Assembly: GCA_037576195.1 (NCBI GenBank)
Contig: CM075102.1
Span: 27,152,745 to 27,216,744, forward strand
DNA: 64,000 bases
Source of the DNA: Phytoseiulus persimilis
Taxonomy: Eukaryota > Arthropoda > Arachnida > Mesostigmata > Phytoseiidae
Direction of reading: 5' to 3'
Shown here in pieces: positions 46,201 through 57,800 of the stretch (positions within the stretch are counted from its first letter, which is position 1; every line of letters starts with the position of its first letter). The notes under the pieces were generated by a model. The model saw only the letters and a program-made list of their open reading frames with translations. It was not told where the DNA came from and did not search any database. Both the position numbers and the translations under genes were made by a program.

Positions 46201-47407
46201 ACATAACTCCGGACGGACTCTTTTGATGCTGGCGTTGATCCGGAGTTGGTCTAATCCTATTCCTCGCACTCATCTTTCAGGTTTTCCGCAGTGATTCGTT
46301 CGCGCTGTATCATAGAATATTCGCACACCTGTTTCGCGTGAGGAAGTTCTCCTATTTGTTCACTGAACTCAGTGCCGAGCTCCAAATGTGAGTTCTTCCC
46401 AAGACTTCGATGCCCTGCCACCAAGCGATCAAGTCTGGAGAAGGGCCGCGTTTAACTGATGTTGATATCGCAGGCTCAAGGTGAAAGCACCAGAAATCGC
46501 GGGAGTCCTGGCCCAGACCCGGCTTTTCCTCCACGAGATCATGAATTTCGTGCTCAATCTCGAATCATATCTCTTCTCCCATGTGAGTTTCCTCGTTCTT
46601 CGAGTGACGGACGCTTGGCGATGAGAACGAAATCGAGCACACACATTCGACGAGCCTCAATCCTACGTTCCTTCAAGGTTGTAACAACTGCTTGGGTCGA
46701 ACTGGAGCACAGGATTGATGCTATGAGCTCCGTCGACGATCTCAGTCATGCGCACATCGAGTTTGTTGAGAACCTCCTCAGGGGGGTATTCCTTGAGGGC
46801 GATGACCTCGCTGGCACACATCTAAGGTGCGACTTGTCCTTTCTCCCTTTTCGATAACTTCCTGCGGCATGTTCCGTTTCGAAATGAGTTTTGTCTTCAC
46901 AGAATCTTGTTTGTGGAAATGGACGAGATTCATTCGCTGGCTCGTATTTTGATCGATGGTTTCGAGTCTCCGAAGAGGAGTCCGGCCTCTGCCAAGAATC
47001 TGATAACATTGTTCGCGAAGTGCGACGCACGAATCAAGCGCTACAGGGTACGTTTTTCGAGACTCATCCTTGCAACTCCATCTGAACAGACTGTGTGAGC
47101 CAGATTATCAATATTTCCCAGACCAGTATGTTGGAATTCCTCCGCATTCTAAGTGAGCACGAGGATGACAAGATGGTTCAATTCTTGTGGATGACTTTCG
47201 ACTTCAACCTGTTCTACTCGGAGCAGCATCACTCGTTGAAGATGTCGACAACCCAGGCGTTCCGCAACAAGATCAAGTATGTAGGGGAATCGACAAGTAG
47301 CTCCGGGTCCGAAGTGAACGGTAAGTACGGTCCGCCTGTTTCACTCAAATATGAGCTTCGGCTAACGAATGCACTCTTCATTCCCAGATTCAGCCGGAGC
47401 CTTCTGA
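43245..47407 (+). CDS. TUBGCP3: gamma-tubulin complex component 3
   Basis: Subunit of the gamma-tubulin ring complex that nucleates microtubules at centrosomes and spindle poles. Sixteen exons: 43245-43485, 43771-43819, 43953-44020, 44135-44338, 44414-44751, 44859-45004, 45115-45389, 45500-45700, 45821-45885, 45977-46172, 46282-46387, 46474-46582, 46678-46826, 46903-47047, 47104-47320, 47388-47407; 842 aa (human 907). The N-terminal FQKAIGILK / DKFLKLSGQLALKCHAKGD part fits the GCP3-specific region. GRIP1 includes LRGDLSNTHWDFF (human YDGELEDTYHEFF) and ILSVGKAMVFLKE (VLLIGKSINFLHQ). GRIP2 includes FRVRKFSYLFTEL, LEFLRILSEHEDDKMVQFL and FDFNLFYSEQ (LDFNEHYK). Intron 1 uses a GC donor (CAAG/GCAAGT at 43486). 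Intron 45701-45820 is 120 nt and stop-free, so it could be retained (882 aa). The final exon adds only six residues. Confidence 0.95.
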
Positions 47408-47622
47408 CAAGTTCACTAAATACGAGTTCTATGAGCGCGATGTTAGAGTGAATGAGCAAAAAAGTCAGTCAGCGGGGACAGGATCGTAGTGCCAAAAGAG
47501 ATCGGAAGAACCTGAGAATGTCTCTAGTAGTTTTCAGCAAGCACGGGTTACGCAACGGAAAATATGTAAAATAAGCATATTACTCTAGATAACAGCGATT
47601 GTCACCAGAGCAGAATGGGTGG

Positions 47623-47628
47623 AATAAA
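47623..47628 (+). terminator. candidate AATAAA poly(A) signal of TUBGCP3
   Basis: The first canonical AATAAA after the TUBGCP3 stop codon, about 216 nt downstream. Confidence 0.45.
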
Positions 47629-48439
47629 CTTCATATCATACTCTTTAACGCTTCGCTCAAAGCTCCCTCTATAAATTAGAATCTGTACGTTGACACAGAT
47701 CAGCGAAGAGCCGGGAGATGAGAAAAAGAACATTTTCGTCCTCATAGGCTTTGCGGATTTGATGAGTGAGACAAACTCGTTCTGAACCGGAGGAGCTACT
47801 TGATAACATGGAAAATGCGAAGCTTGAGATTGCAGCGTGACCGGTTGTTGAAGAGGTGACACTGCTCTTGACTCTGGCAGCCGGTGACGTGCGGAGTCAC
47901 GCCGAAAAAATGAACGAGACAATCATGGATTGAAGAGAACCACGACAAAAATCGACAAGATGTCCCAACTGTGGGGTTACAAACAGCGGAGAGGGGGACG
48001 GGTAGAGGAGGATTCGTCGGCGCAGAACTGCACCGAAACACGGCCTGCTTTACCCACCACGGAGCGGCCATCGAGCGAGCGCTACGTGCGTCTACTTGGC
48101 TATGCGTGAGAGGGCAAGAGAACAGGCGCGCAGAAAGGGATCGGGAGTGACGATAAAAAAATAGAGGGACGGGTGATTCTGACAGCCATGTGTAGCCTCT
48201 CAGTATGTGTGCTTTCAATCTTGCGGGACGGAGTAGAAAAGAACAAATGAAGGAAGTTCACAAAAATCACTTGCCCGAGGCAAGGAGTAAAGAGTAATGA
48301 TGCTATCCCGCTCACTTTGACGGGATACAGAAATCTAGGATCGGGTAGAGAACTCTCAGAGGAATGGGAAATCTCATCTCAGTGGGTCGCAAGTTTCGGA
48401 AGGATGGATTCATTTCTATCCCATCATATTATTGAATGA

Positions 48440-49500
48440 AGGAATCAAATGATCTCTTTCAGTATCCATGTGGCTCATGAGGATGTGAGGAAGAACATGG
48501 TTCTCCACGAAAACATCAACCATGTGATACGAGAGAGGAATGAGAGCAGATCAATGATCAGAATCGGCGTTGAAATGAGTTCCCACACCGGCAATTTTGG
48601 TGAGAGCCGTTTCAGAGGAGAAGTAATTGTCGAATTCGCTGATGTGAGAGAAATCAGCGGGAAATATCACACCTCAAAGAAATGCAGATGGAGACATATT
48701 TAGTGAACAGAGAGCAGTCATCGATTACGCTCTATGAAACGACAACGTTCATAGTTATGTCAGGCAGATTCACAGAAATGAAGAAAGATTGAGACGTCGA
48801 ATACGACGACTTCGAGATCCGGACACGGTTGTGAGAATCGACCAAGAGCCATTTGGTCGAAAAAGATAGCAGAGCTGGGATGAAAATAGAGCATGGACCA
48901 GCGTCGAAGCGATAACATATTGCAATTCACTCACGGTGATGACAACAGCTGCGGGGAGAAAGTGGAATCAGCGCAACAAGGAGCTGGTGATTGGGCTTTA
49001 CGACAGCCGGCTTCCAACTTTGCGAATGTACTCGAAGATAAAGACCTGGGTTGAGCAACTTTCGAAGCGAGGAAAGCCGACGTGAAATCCTGTCATCTTT
49101 CGGTTGTGCAGAGTCCCCGGTGTGAATGAGAGATCAACAATAGGTGGTGCGAGATGATTTTCGGTACAACGAGAATTTTGGCAAAACTCGCAACTTTGGG
49201 TGGCTATTGGCCATCCAGCGGAGAGAGAAAGATGGAGGAAGGAATTAGATGCTACTTCGAAAGCCCCTGAACGATGGGCTTTCTGGCGATGATGCGAGCG
49301 TTCAGAGCAAACTGGAAGTAGAGCATCGCTTCTCAGGAGTGGAAGACCACGTAGGTTGAGGAACGAGGTTGGGTGCACATGATTCTGCAATGAGCAGGGT
49401 CGCAAAGAGCAATGAGAAGATCAAAAACAGAAAGGCAGATGTAGTACGAATAAAACGGAACGGAAAAATAGTGCATGGCGATGAAGGACCTCGATGAACA
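48440..49500 (-). pseudogene. possible decayed membrane-receptor gene
   Basis: Reading the minus strand from 49.5 kb, membrane-like pieces occur one after another in different frames. One is YYICLSVFDLLIAL, followed by YFQFALNARIIARKP. Then come KILVVPKIISHHLLLI and a piece near TQVFIFEYIRKV. Stops interrupt each piece. The pattern resembles a broken multi-pass receptor, perhaps of the arthropod gustatory type, but no diagnostic motif is present and introns could explain some frame changes. I would not defend the family. Confidence 0.2.
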
Positions 49501-49532
49501 ATTCACGAGCTGACTAAGGAATCGTTCCTTCA

Positions 49533-51560
49533 ATGAGGTTCATTGGAGGACTAAATACCTCGAAGGCAATCGACTTCCACTTCATCTGTCCCACCCTCGA
49601 GCTTCTCAAGAACCGGACCAGCAAGGACTATCTCTTGTCTGCCCCCTTTTCGTTGATGAATGAAAACGCTGCCCGAGACCCCGGGCCCAAGGCCTTGATG
49701 CCCACGGCGGGACCGTCTTCTCCGCACCCCCCTTGTTACGCTACTGGTTGTCTGTGGCACCGAGCTCCGCAACCTGCGATGCCACGAGTTTCTCATTGAT
49801 AACACATTTCGTCCGAAGGAAAGGACCATTCTACTGTGAAAACGTGGGGAGTTCCTCCTGAACTACGAAATGGGATCGGAGGACTTTCGGGTGGTGACGT
49901 TAGTTGATTGTTATTGCTCAGACTGGGAAGAGCTGCGTTTGGAGCTCAGCGAGATCATCGGCGGAAGAATGGTTCACGCTCGGGCCACAGAGCTCTCCCC
50001 AGTGTCATCTACGTCAGGACATAGAATACCCGGTCGTAGGTGCCAGGTCTCCCGCGGTGGTTGAGCTCGACTATCTCGGTAAATATGATCTCACATACGA
50101 TCCAGATTCTGCGAGAGCACGCTGGAAACAGATATACTGGGGCAGCATCGCTCCGCGTGAGCGTTATGTACATCGGTTGACAGGTCCGTCAATCAATCGA
50201 AGAGCATGCAAAGGTATGGGTTTTTGGAAAACTGGGACCGGCGTCTGTAGAGTTCTCTCGTTCATGACAGCGGGTCGTCGACGGATGAGGACGCTGATGA
50301 AGCTGAATGACGAATCTCGGAGTTCCAAGATGCTCTGGAGCTATCTGATCCGCTCGTCGATCGAGGTCGGAGAGGGTTCAAAGTCTGGGCCTCGTTATGG
50401 TCTTCGAGATTTAAAGAGTTTTCCGGAGCCGCTTTGTGGTGAATTGACTTCCTGAAGCATAATGCTCATTCTGAAGTCTGTGTCACGCTGTCGTGCCGAG
50501 TATCGGGAAGGCACAGACGCATGTGGGGGGTCACTTCTATTTCCTTGACTTGAGCGTAGTTGGGAGAACTCGTCAAAGAATGCGACTGTAACGATCCGGT
50601 GACTACCGCTCGAGAAGGCGCATTGACCTACTGCAATCCATTCTTGAGAACTGGACAGCTGTTGGAGGGTATCTCCGTAGGAGAGATCCGTCCACGTACG
50701 TGTCGGCTTGATAATCGCTGGTACGGATTCCTTGATTGGAGCTCGCGCTCCAGATCAAGTAGAACTCCATATACAAAGCGCGGGATTCCTGCAGAACAAG
50801 TTTCGCTTTGTTGCCCTCATGGCTCCGGAAACCGTCCTATACCAGGAGCGTCTCAACGAATAACGATGGACAAAGTGTCCCGCGGAGAAACATCGCAGTA
50901 GTTTGGTCCTTTATCCACGGAGGAAGAAACACAGTTCCTGAGGACCTGGGCGTCTTATTCCACAACTGACAATTTTGACCGTGAAGGACCGCTTTTTTTA
51001 TTTTCGACTTCCTTAACTGAGAAGTTTTGCTTGTATAGAACAGATATGCAAGCTTGCCAGAAACAAAACTGAGACACTACGAAGGTCTCCAAAGCTTTGC
51101 TGCGAAACAGGAAAAACACGGTCCGGCCCGAAGTCGAAGGAGCAAGCAGCGAGGGCGTTCTCGCGTTGAACCAAATTCGATGACGTCGTTAATGGCCTCG
51201 TCGTCATCCTGCGGGGTCACAACTGGGCTCAAACATCCTGGAGTACCCTGGGAGATCATTAGAGAGTTCTGAAGCTAACCATGACCATTGTTTGAGGCAT
51301 AAATCTTTTCTCATTGCAGGTTATCGTTCTCCATTCGGCAGAGCTATTATGACTCTGCGAAACCCGAGCAATTTTCCCACTTCACCTTTCGCTACTCGGC
51401 ACTAATCCAAGAAGGAATTCTACCTCCTTATCGTTCGCAAAACTTTCGAGGCCCACGGAATCCCTTGCTCTCTCCGCGGCGACTCTTCTCGCTCCGTTAT
51501 CCTACTCAGCGATTCCCTTCCACGCCTGCACTCGAGCTTTGTCTCGAAGATAAGAAGTAG
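49533..51560 (+). pseudogene. coding-like but interrupted plus-strand sequence, unidentified
   Basis: Several stretches read as real protein in plus frames but break off at stops or frame changes. Near 49.75-50.0 kb are TELRNLRHEFLIDN, then a stop, then FLLNYEMGSEDFRVVTLVD. Near 50.08 kb is ELDYLGKYDLTYDPDSARA. Near 50.33 kb is ISEFQDALELSDPLVDRG. Near 50.77 kb is LHIQSAGFLQNKFRFVALM. Near 51.32-51.56 kb, SYYDSAKPEQFSHFTFRYS follows a good acceptor (CATTGCAG) and runs to a TAG. I could not connect them into one frame or name the family. Either a decayed gene or an active gene whose introns I failed to resolve. Confidence 0.3.
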
Positions 51561-51818
51561 CCAAGTTGAAATAATTCTGTAAGAAGTGATAAGCTCGATT
51601 CCAAATTGATTGAAACTGTTCAAGATCGCGACAACTTGAGGATCATTGTTTGCTGTCAGGATGGACACGAGGAAAGAGTGACCTCGCGGCTGCCACCGCC
51701 TCTCCATTCGTTTCCGACGAGCTGAGAGGGGTAGGCGGACGATCGCGCTCCCTCAGTTGTACGATTGAACATCTCAGCGTTCGCTATTCGGACGGTCCGC
51801 TGTCGAAGTGTTGCCAGT

Positions 51819-54800
51819 ATGCTTACTACAATCAGATACTTCTTCTGGAGAGCATGGCTTTGGGCGACCGCTGGACATCGAATTGATCGTTTCAACAAAC
51901 TCACGGATTGGTATTCAAAAGACCCTTTCAAATACGGCTTGTTGCCATCGGCTAAAGAGCTCGAGTACGAATATCCAAGAGTGAATCTTGGTAATCGTGA
52001 AGATGTCATAGACTTCTTCCTCCAAAATTCGAAGCAGCAGTGTTTGTTCGCGCGAATTTCAAGGCTCGGGAGTGGTAAGTCTGAGCTCAAGAGTTCTGTG
52101 TGAGAGGGAGATGATCACGCGCTGGAAAAAAGAGTGGACGTGAGAATCGCAGATATTCTGGTAAAGTGTCCGCCGCCTTCGTCATTCCCTCGGCAAATGC
52201 TCGTTGACCGGATACTCTGAGTCCGACGGAATTTCTTTTCGAAGATAGACGTAGGATTCGGCATCGGGACGGCTTCTCGATCCGTTTATGGGCTTCTCGA
52301 CCAGTCCTGAATCCCTTGAAACTTCACAGGACTTGCGTCGATGTCTTTCTATGTCCGACTGGGCGACAAGGGTTCCTGGAGAGCGGAGTCTGTGGTCGTT
52401 GACCAGAGCACCTCTGACACTTTCATTGCTGGCGGCTTACGCATTGAGTCACTTTATTCCATGAGACGATACAGGATATCGTACAACGGTGTCGTTCACA
52501 ATTCACAAAACGAAGCCACCCATCTACGAGCGATTTTCATGTGAGTTCAATTTAGTTCAGCGTTTTCCGACTTTTCCCGTGGGAATTCTGAAGTGCTTTC
52601 AGATAGAGAACGGGCGAATCGAGATCGATGATTGAGTGACTCATTTTCCGTTGAGCGCTGTTTCACATCCTGATCAAATTCTTGTCGTTCTTTTTTCCGG
52701 CGCAAGTTACAGAGTGGACTCAATGAACCTTAACACTCCTTCCAGAGGAAACCACATAACAGCTTGCGGAGATTACCAAGCTTTCCATGACAATCACTTT
52801 CTGGCCAAGCAGCTGCCGTTCAGTGCTGAGATAGAATCGCTGAAAAAACTCGATATCTATGTGCAGACCTTCTCGCTGACCGGTAAAGTTTTCGTAGAAG
52901 ATTCCGAGGACGAAGTGTATCTTTGGGGATACAGACGGAAACAAGCTCTTGATTGCGACCCACGCGGAGTAGAGCTGAAAGCTCGCATCACGGCTTACAC
53001 CGAGGTAACTTTCTCCCCGATCCTAAACTTCCTCAAACGAGATGTGCCGGCGGCATCACTCCGAGTATGACGTTCGGGTGTCTCGAGGGAATCGATCGGA
53101 GGAGATATCTTGAGAAACATATCAAGCGTCTGCCATCATCTCTGCGAGAGAATCAGTGTGGCAATCCGTATTCATGGAGTGCTTCTAATGATCTCGTCGT
53201 TGGTCAGAATGGACTCGGCCTTGATTTCAATGAAGCCAGCGTCAAGGACTTGTCTGCAGCCCTGCTGTTCGGTCATCTGAATTACCCGGCTCTTCAACAA
53301 CGACCAATCCAGAATTGTTCTGTCAGCTCTATCATCGGCGCGAAACGATTCCGGATAGGAGCAGGTGGGATCAGCTGAACCATTCACAGCAACAAAGTGA
53401 CGATCCGTTAAGGGCTGGAAGCAAGAAGATCGGCCATCCATCGAACGTTCTCTTAATGTTACAGCTCAATTCAAGAATCTGGAATTCTCCATCGAGTCGA
53501 TGATCGACGAGTTCTTCTGGACCGAACCGATTGGGAACGAATGGCACAGATTCAGCGCCAAAGTTCTGAGAATCAACTACGATGGGAACGTTGGACACGC
53601 GATGCTGATGGTTGCGAATGAGTGGGTGGTACCAATTTTGCATGAACACGCAACTTTTTTCATATTCGACCCATGGGCCTCCTAAAATCGTCTAGTCTGA
53701 TTTCTGGTCTACTGTTTTTCAAAGAGGTGTTCCGAGGGACGTACAGTTGCCCACAGTGTCACCTTATGTTCACATTCTTGGACTGCGGAAAGAGTTCACC
53801 TCCTCGAAGCATGTGCTCCGCTTTGACGATCCTCTTTGTAGAGAAGAACCCCTCACCGGGGGAAAAGGAAGCAGCCTCGCTATCCTCACCGACATCTCCA
53901 ACAAGGAGCAATCTGTGAGTGTGTCTTACGTCATAAGCAACTGAGATCTGAACAGAACAGTTTTCGCAGGGGGGGAAAGCTAGAGATTTCCGATTACAGT
54001 TTAAGGTGCCGCGAGGAATCTGCATCACCACGAGAGCATACAGGGCTTTCATTGCGTCCAAGGCAAGCCGCCAAGCGGTCGACAAGCTGGTCAGCTCTTG
54101 CGGAGCTCAGCCATCGAACGAGAATCTTCAGAGTTTGTGCGAGGAGTGAGTAGTTTTCTCGGACATTGTTGCCGTCGAGTTTTCTAGCAGCCCTGATGGA
54201 GGTGTGCAGGAGCGTGCATCCTCCGACTTCCGTTTTTGATGTTCCTGCGTTGTTCCCGGTTGTCCAGAACTCGAGCCATCGTTGCTTCAGCAACGCTACC
54301 CAACGAGACTTTAGAACAGATTCGCTCAGAACTTGAAAACCTATTTGGTGAAAATGCTTCCAAAACTCGATTTGCCGTCCGGTCTTCTGCGTGCGGAGAG
54401 GATTCTGAAAACATGTCCGCTGCCGGTGAGTTGTGTTCGGATTAGCCCTGACCTTCCTCCCAGAAGTGACTCGTGAAGTTCCAGCTTCGGATAACTCATG
54501 CTTCCTCCGCAGGACAAATGGAAACTTTCTTGGGCGTCGTTGGCTTCGCGCAGCTCGCGTCGGCTGTAGCGAAGTGCTGGGCGAGTCAATTCGGATTCGT
54601 GGCCGTGCAGTACAAAAGACGTTATGGACAGTTGATTGACGCTGATATGTGCGTTGTGATACAGGAGATGGTGGCTTCAGATGTGTCTGGTGTCATGTTC
54701 ACCGTGGATCCAATCACGGCGAATCCCCTACTCCTGTCAATCACCGCTAACTACGGACTAGGCGAGGTGCGAACTCCACATTTTCGGAAGCGGCAGGTGT

Positions 54801-57800
54801 GCAGCGGGGCTCAAACTCACTCACTCGAGTCAATTTCCGTCCCCAGAGTGTGGTATCAGCTTCTGCTGACCCCGATACGTTCACCGTCTGCCGGGAAGCG
54901 AACGGTTCCCTGTCCATCGCGAGCATCCACCTCGGACAGAAGAAACTGTCGACAGTTATGAAAGGTTTCCGGGCCGGACGAGCTTTCTTATCAGGATGAC
55001 GCGTGCGAAATATCAATCCTGAATGAGTTTCTTGGGTTAATTCTGAACTATGACTCGCCTTTCAGGATCTGGGGGTACTGTCGATGTGGTTGGGCAAGAC
55101 CGCTCCCGGGAACAAACCCTGACAGAGGAGCAGGTGCTCCAGTTGGGGAGAATAGGCTTGCTACTGGAAAGCGAGTACGCAAGCCCTCGCGACACGGAAT
55201 GGGCTTTCCATCAAGTGAGCTCCTGGGTTTCTCAAAAGCACCTGGGATGCTCGAGGGAACGACGAAGAATCATCGCAATAATATCAGAGCATTCACTGAT
55301 AAAAATAAGCGTCATTAACGATTCAGGGAACGCTACATATGCTGCAAGCCAGACCTGTCACCTCTGCTGATAACATCGATTCGGAGTTTGAAGCCTTCCA
55401 CGAATCAGACTGCGGTCTCGTTGCCGAATTCGACTCCGTAACAAAAGCCAACGTTGGGTGCGTGATCGAATTCGAAATGGGAATAAATTACTCCCGGTTG
55501 ATCTAGGCGAATGCCAATCGTGGTGCAGGAAGCCATGTTCCATTAGTTCCTCCCAATTCGAATGGCTCTGACCCATTCCTAACTCTGAACTTCCAGGGAA
55601 GTTTTCGGCGGAAGTGTGTCTACCTTGACTCAAACATCCTTCTTGCAAATGTTTCTCAAGGAGAAGATCGATGCACAAAAAATGGGTTTGGACTATGGGC
55701 AACACGCATTAGCGAGGCAAACCCTCTTCATGTTCCATCACAGTCAGGGCTTCTTCCACACGTTCTCGGCAAGTCCGATCTCTGCCATAGGAACTTCCTA
55801 TGGTTACTTTCTACAACGAGGTTATTTTCTGCTATTGTGTCCCACGAGGGCCTAATTCTCTTTCCTCCTCAGTCAATGGGAGACCTTTCAGCGAAAGATG
55901 CTGCTTCTATGGGATTTTCCATTGCGATTGCTGGGAGGTCCATGGACGACAGTATCGTGTTAAAAAGCAATTCAAACAAGAAGAAGTATCTCTGTACTGT
56001 AAGTCGATTCTTGGTCGAAAGGCATCCGCGTCGATTGTTCAACGTGCGAGCAACAGTCGGGTCTGTTACTCCGTCGTTTGCGGGCGATATCGGTTGTGAC
56101 TTCGGGTTCCATCGCTCAATGCCGATGTTTCCATTCTAATTTTGCGTCCCTACAGGATAGGCCGATTCCTGGATTGCTGCAGATGCTCCCCGTATTTTGG
56201 ACAGTTACCAAGAGTGTCGATTCGGCTGAGAAAATGATATCAGGGTACTCACCCGAATCTCTGAAGAAAACGGAGGTCCGAGATATATTCCTCACAGCAT
56301 TCATGGATCCCGACCTCAACACTACGGTATGGAAGTGCCAGTCATCAGAATACTGTGGAACTCTGATTCTCTTGCGATTGATCGTGATGGAAAAAATTAA
56401 GAGTATCGGCATGATGAAATACTCTGTCTGTCACGGTTTCTCGGAATTTGAATGCGCTTTCCAGGCCGGCGAAACTCACGTTCAAGCGATTTGTTATGGA
56501 TCTCTGAGCAACGTCGCTCTGATGACTCTTCTAGCAAACGCCGAAGGGGGTGAGTATTCTGAGGTCGTCAGAGATTGCTCCTAAGAGAGAAAGACTCCTT
56601 TGACCATGAGAAGCGTCGAAGTATTCTATTCTCGGCAGCTGTCGTTTTCGGTGCAAAGTCGGGTACCGGGCGGCCCATCAGGGTTTGGAATTAGCTCTGA
56701 ATCAAGCGTCCATCATTGAAGTTGGACGTGGGTCAATCATGACCACGGAACTATACTATGTGGGAGAGGTGTCTAGTGCTTCCCAGGGGTCTGGATTATG
56801 TAGAAATAAACTGAATCTAGATCTCAATCCTACTGCTTCGCAGGATGGACGTCAAATGTTTTCGGAGACTTCGCCGCCCTGGTTTCCTCTTGCAACGATA
56901 TAGTTAGTGCTGGAGTTCCGCAGTCATTGCAGAAAATCGCATTCTACCTCAAACAGGACCATGGAGCAAAGTGAGTGACATCCTGAGTTCATGAACTCGA
57001 GCGCCAGGTATATCCGAGGGAAGGACAGCACGTCAGAGCCTCCCTGAAACCTCCTTGCTGCCGCAAACTCTTCTTGCTGTAGATTCATCGGAATGGAGCC
57101 CGCGGAAGCTCTGAAAATGCTCAAGGAAGGACACACAGAAAGTGCAAAGCTCTTCCAGAAGTTCCTCGAAGATCACGGACATCGCTGTTTGCACGAGGTC
57201 TGTCTTCGTAATAACTGTTGAATAATTTTCACTCAGAAGATGAGACATCGAGTTGTGAATTCCGGGGGTTTCTCTCCAGTTTGATCTCGTCGTGAGACCC
57301 TGGGGTATGGACCCGCTACCTGTTGTGAGAACGTTGCAATCGATGGTCTCAAGCAACACTGGTCGGGCAGATCACGGGAAAGAGATAACCATCGACGAGA
57401 TTCTCGATAAAATGACCATAAAAATGTCGTGGGGCAAACGGTAAGCGATCCGATCATGCGGAATTCCGATGGAGGACCCAGGCGTCCAAATCGTCCAAAC
57501 TCTGTCCTCGCTTGTGACTGTGGACGAACTTGCTCTTCGCAGGCAATTGTTGAAGTTCATTCTACATCGAGTAAGGAAAGGCATAGCGCTGCGAGAGCGA
57601 GCGAAGTCTTGCCTTGTGAAAAGCACTCATCAAATCAGAAGATCGATTCGACATCTGGGTAATCCTGGAATCCTTGTCCAAACTTGATCCGCTCCATCGG
57701 TCGATCCTCGGCGACGCATCTGACCCTTTCCATTTCTTTTCAGCGAAAAGAATGGTCGAAGATGGCCGTATTCCGGAGCAAGACCTACTTTTCTTCCTGA

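Larger units (their letters stand above)
47408..49532. other. 2.1 kb without a convincing gene
   Basis: Downstream of TUBGCP3. A candidate AATAAA for that gene lies at 47623-47628. On the minus strand, 49.5 to 48.4 kb, several hydrophobic segments appear in shifting frames; see the separate entry. Confidence 0.5.

Noticed and set aside
52953-53087. Second frame in the PEP-synthase-like gene around MTFGCLEG
   Set aside because: It cannot be joined in phase to the exon ending at 53004. The acceptor TGTCTCGAG before 53088 fits phase and normal intron length, though this is the least certain junction.
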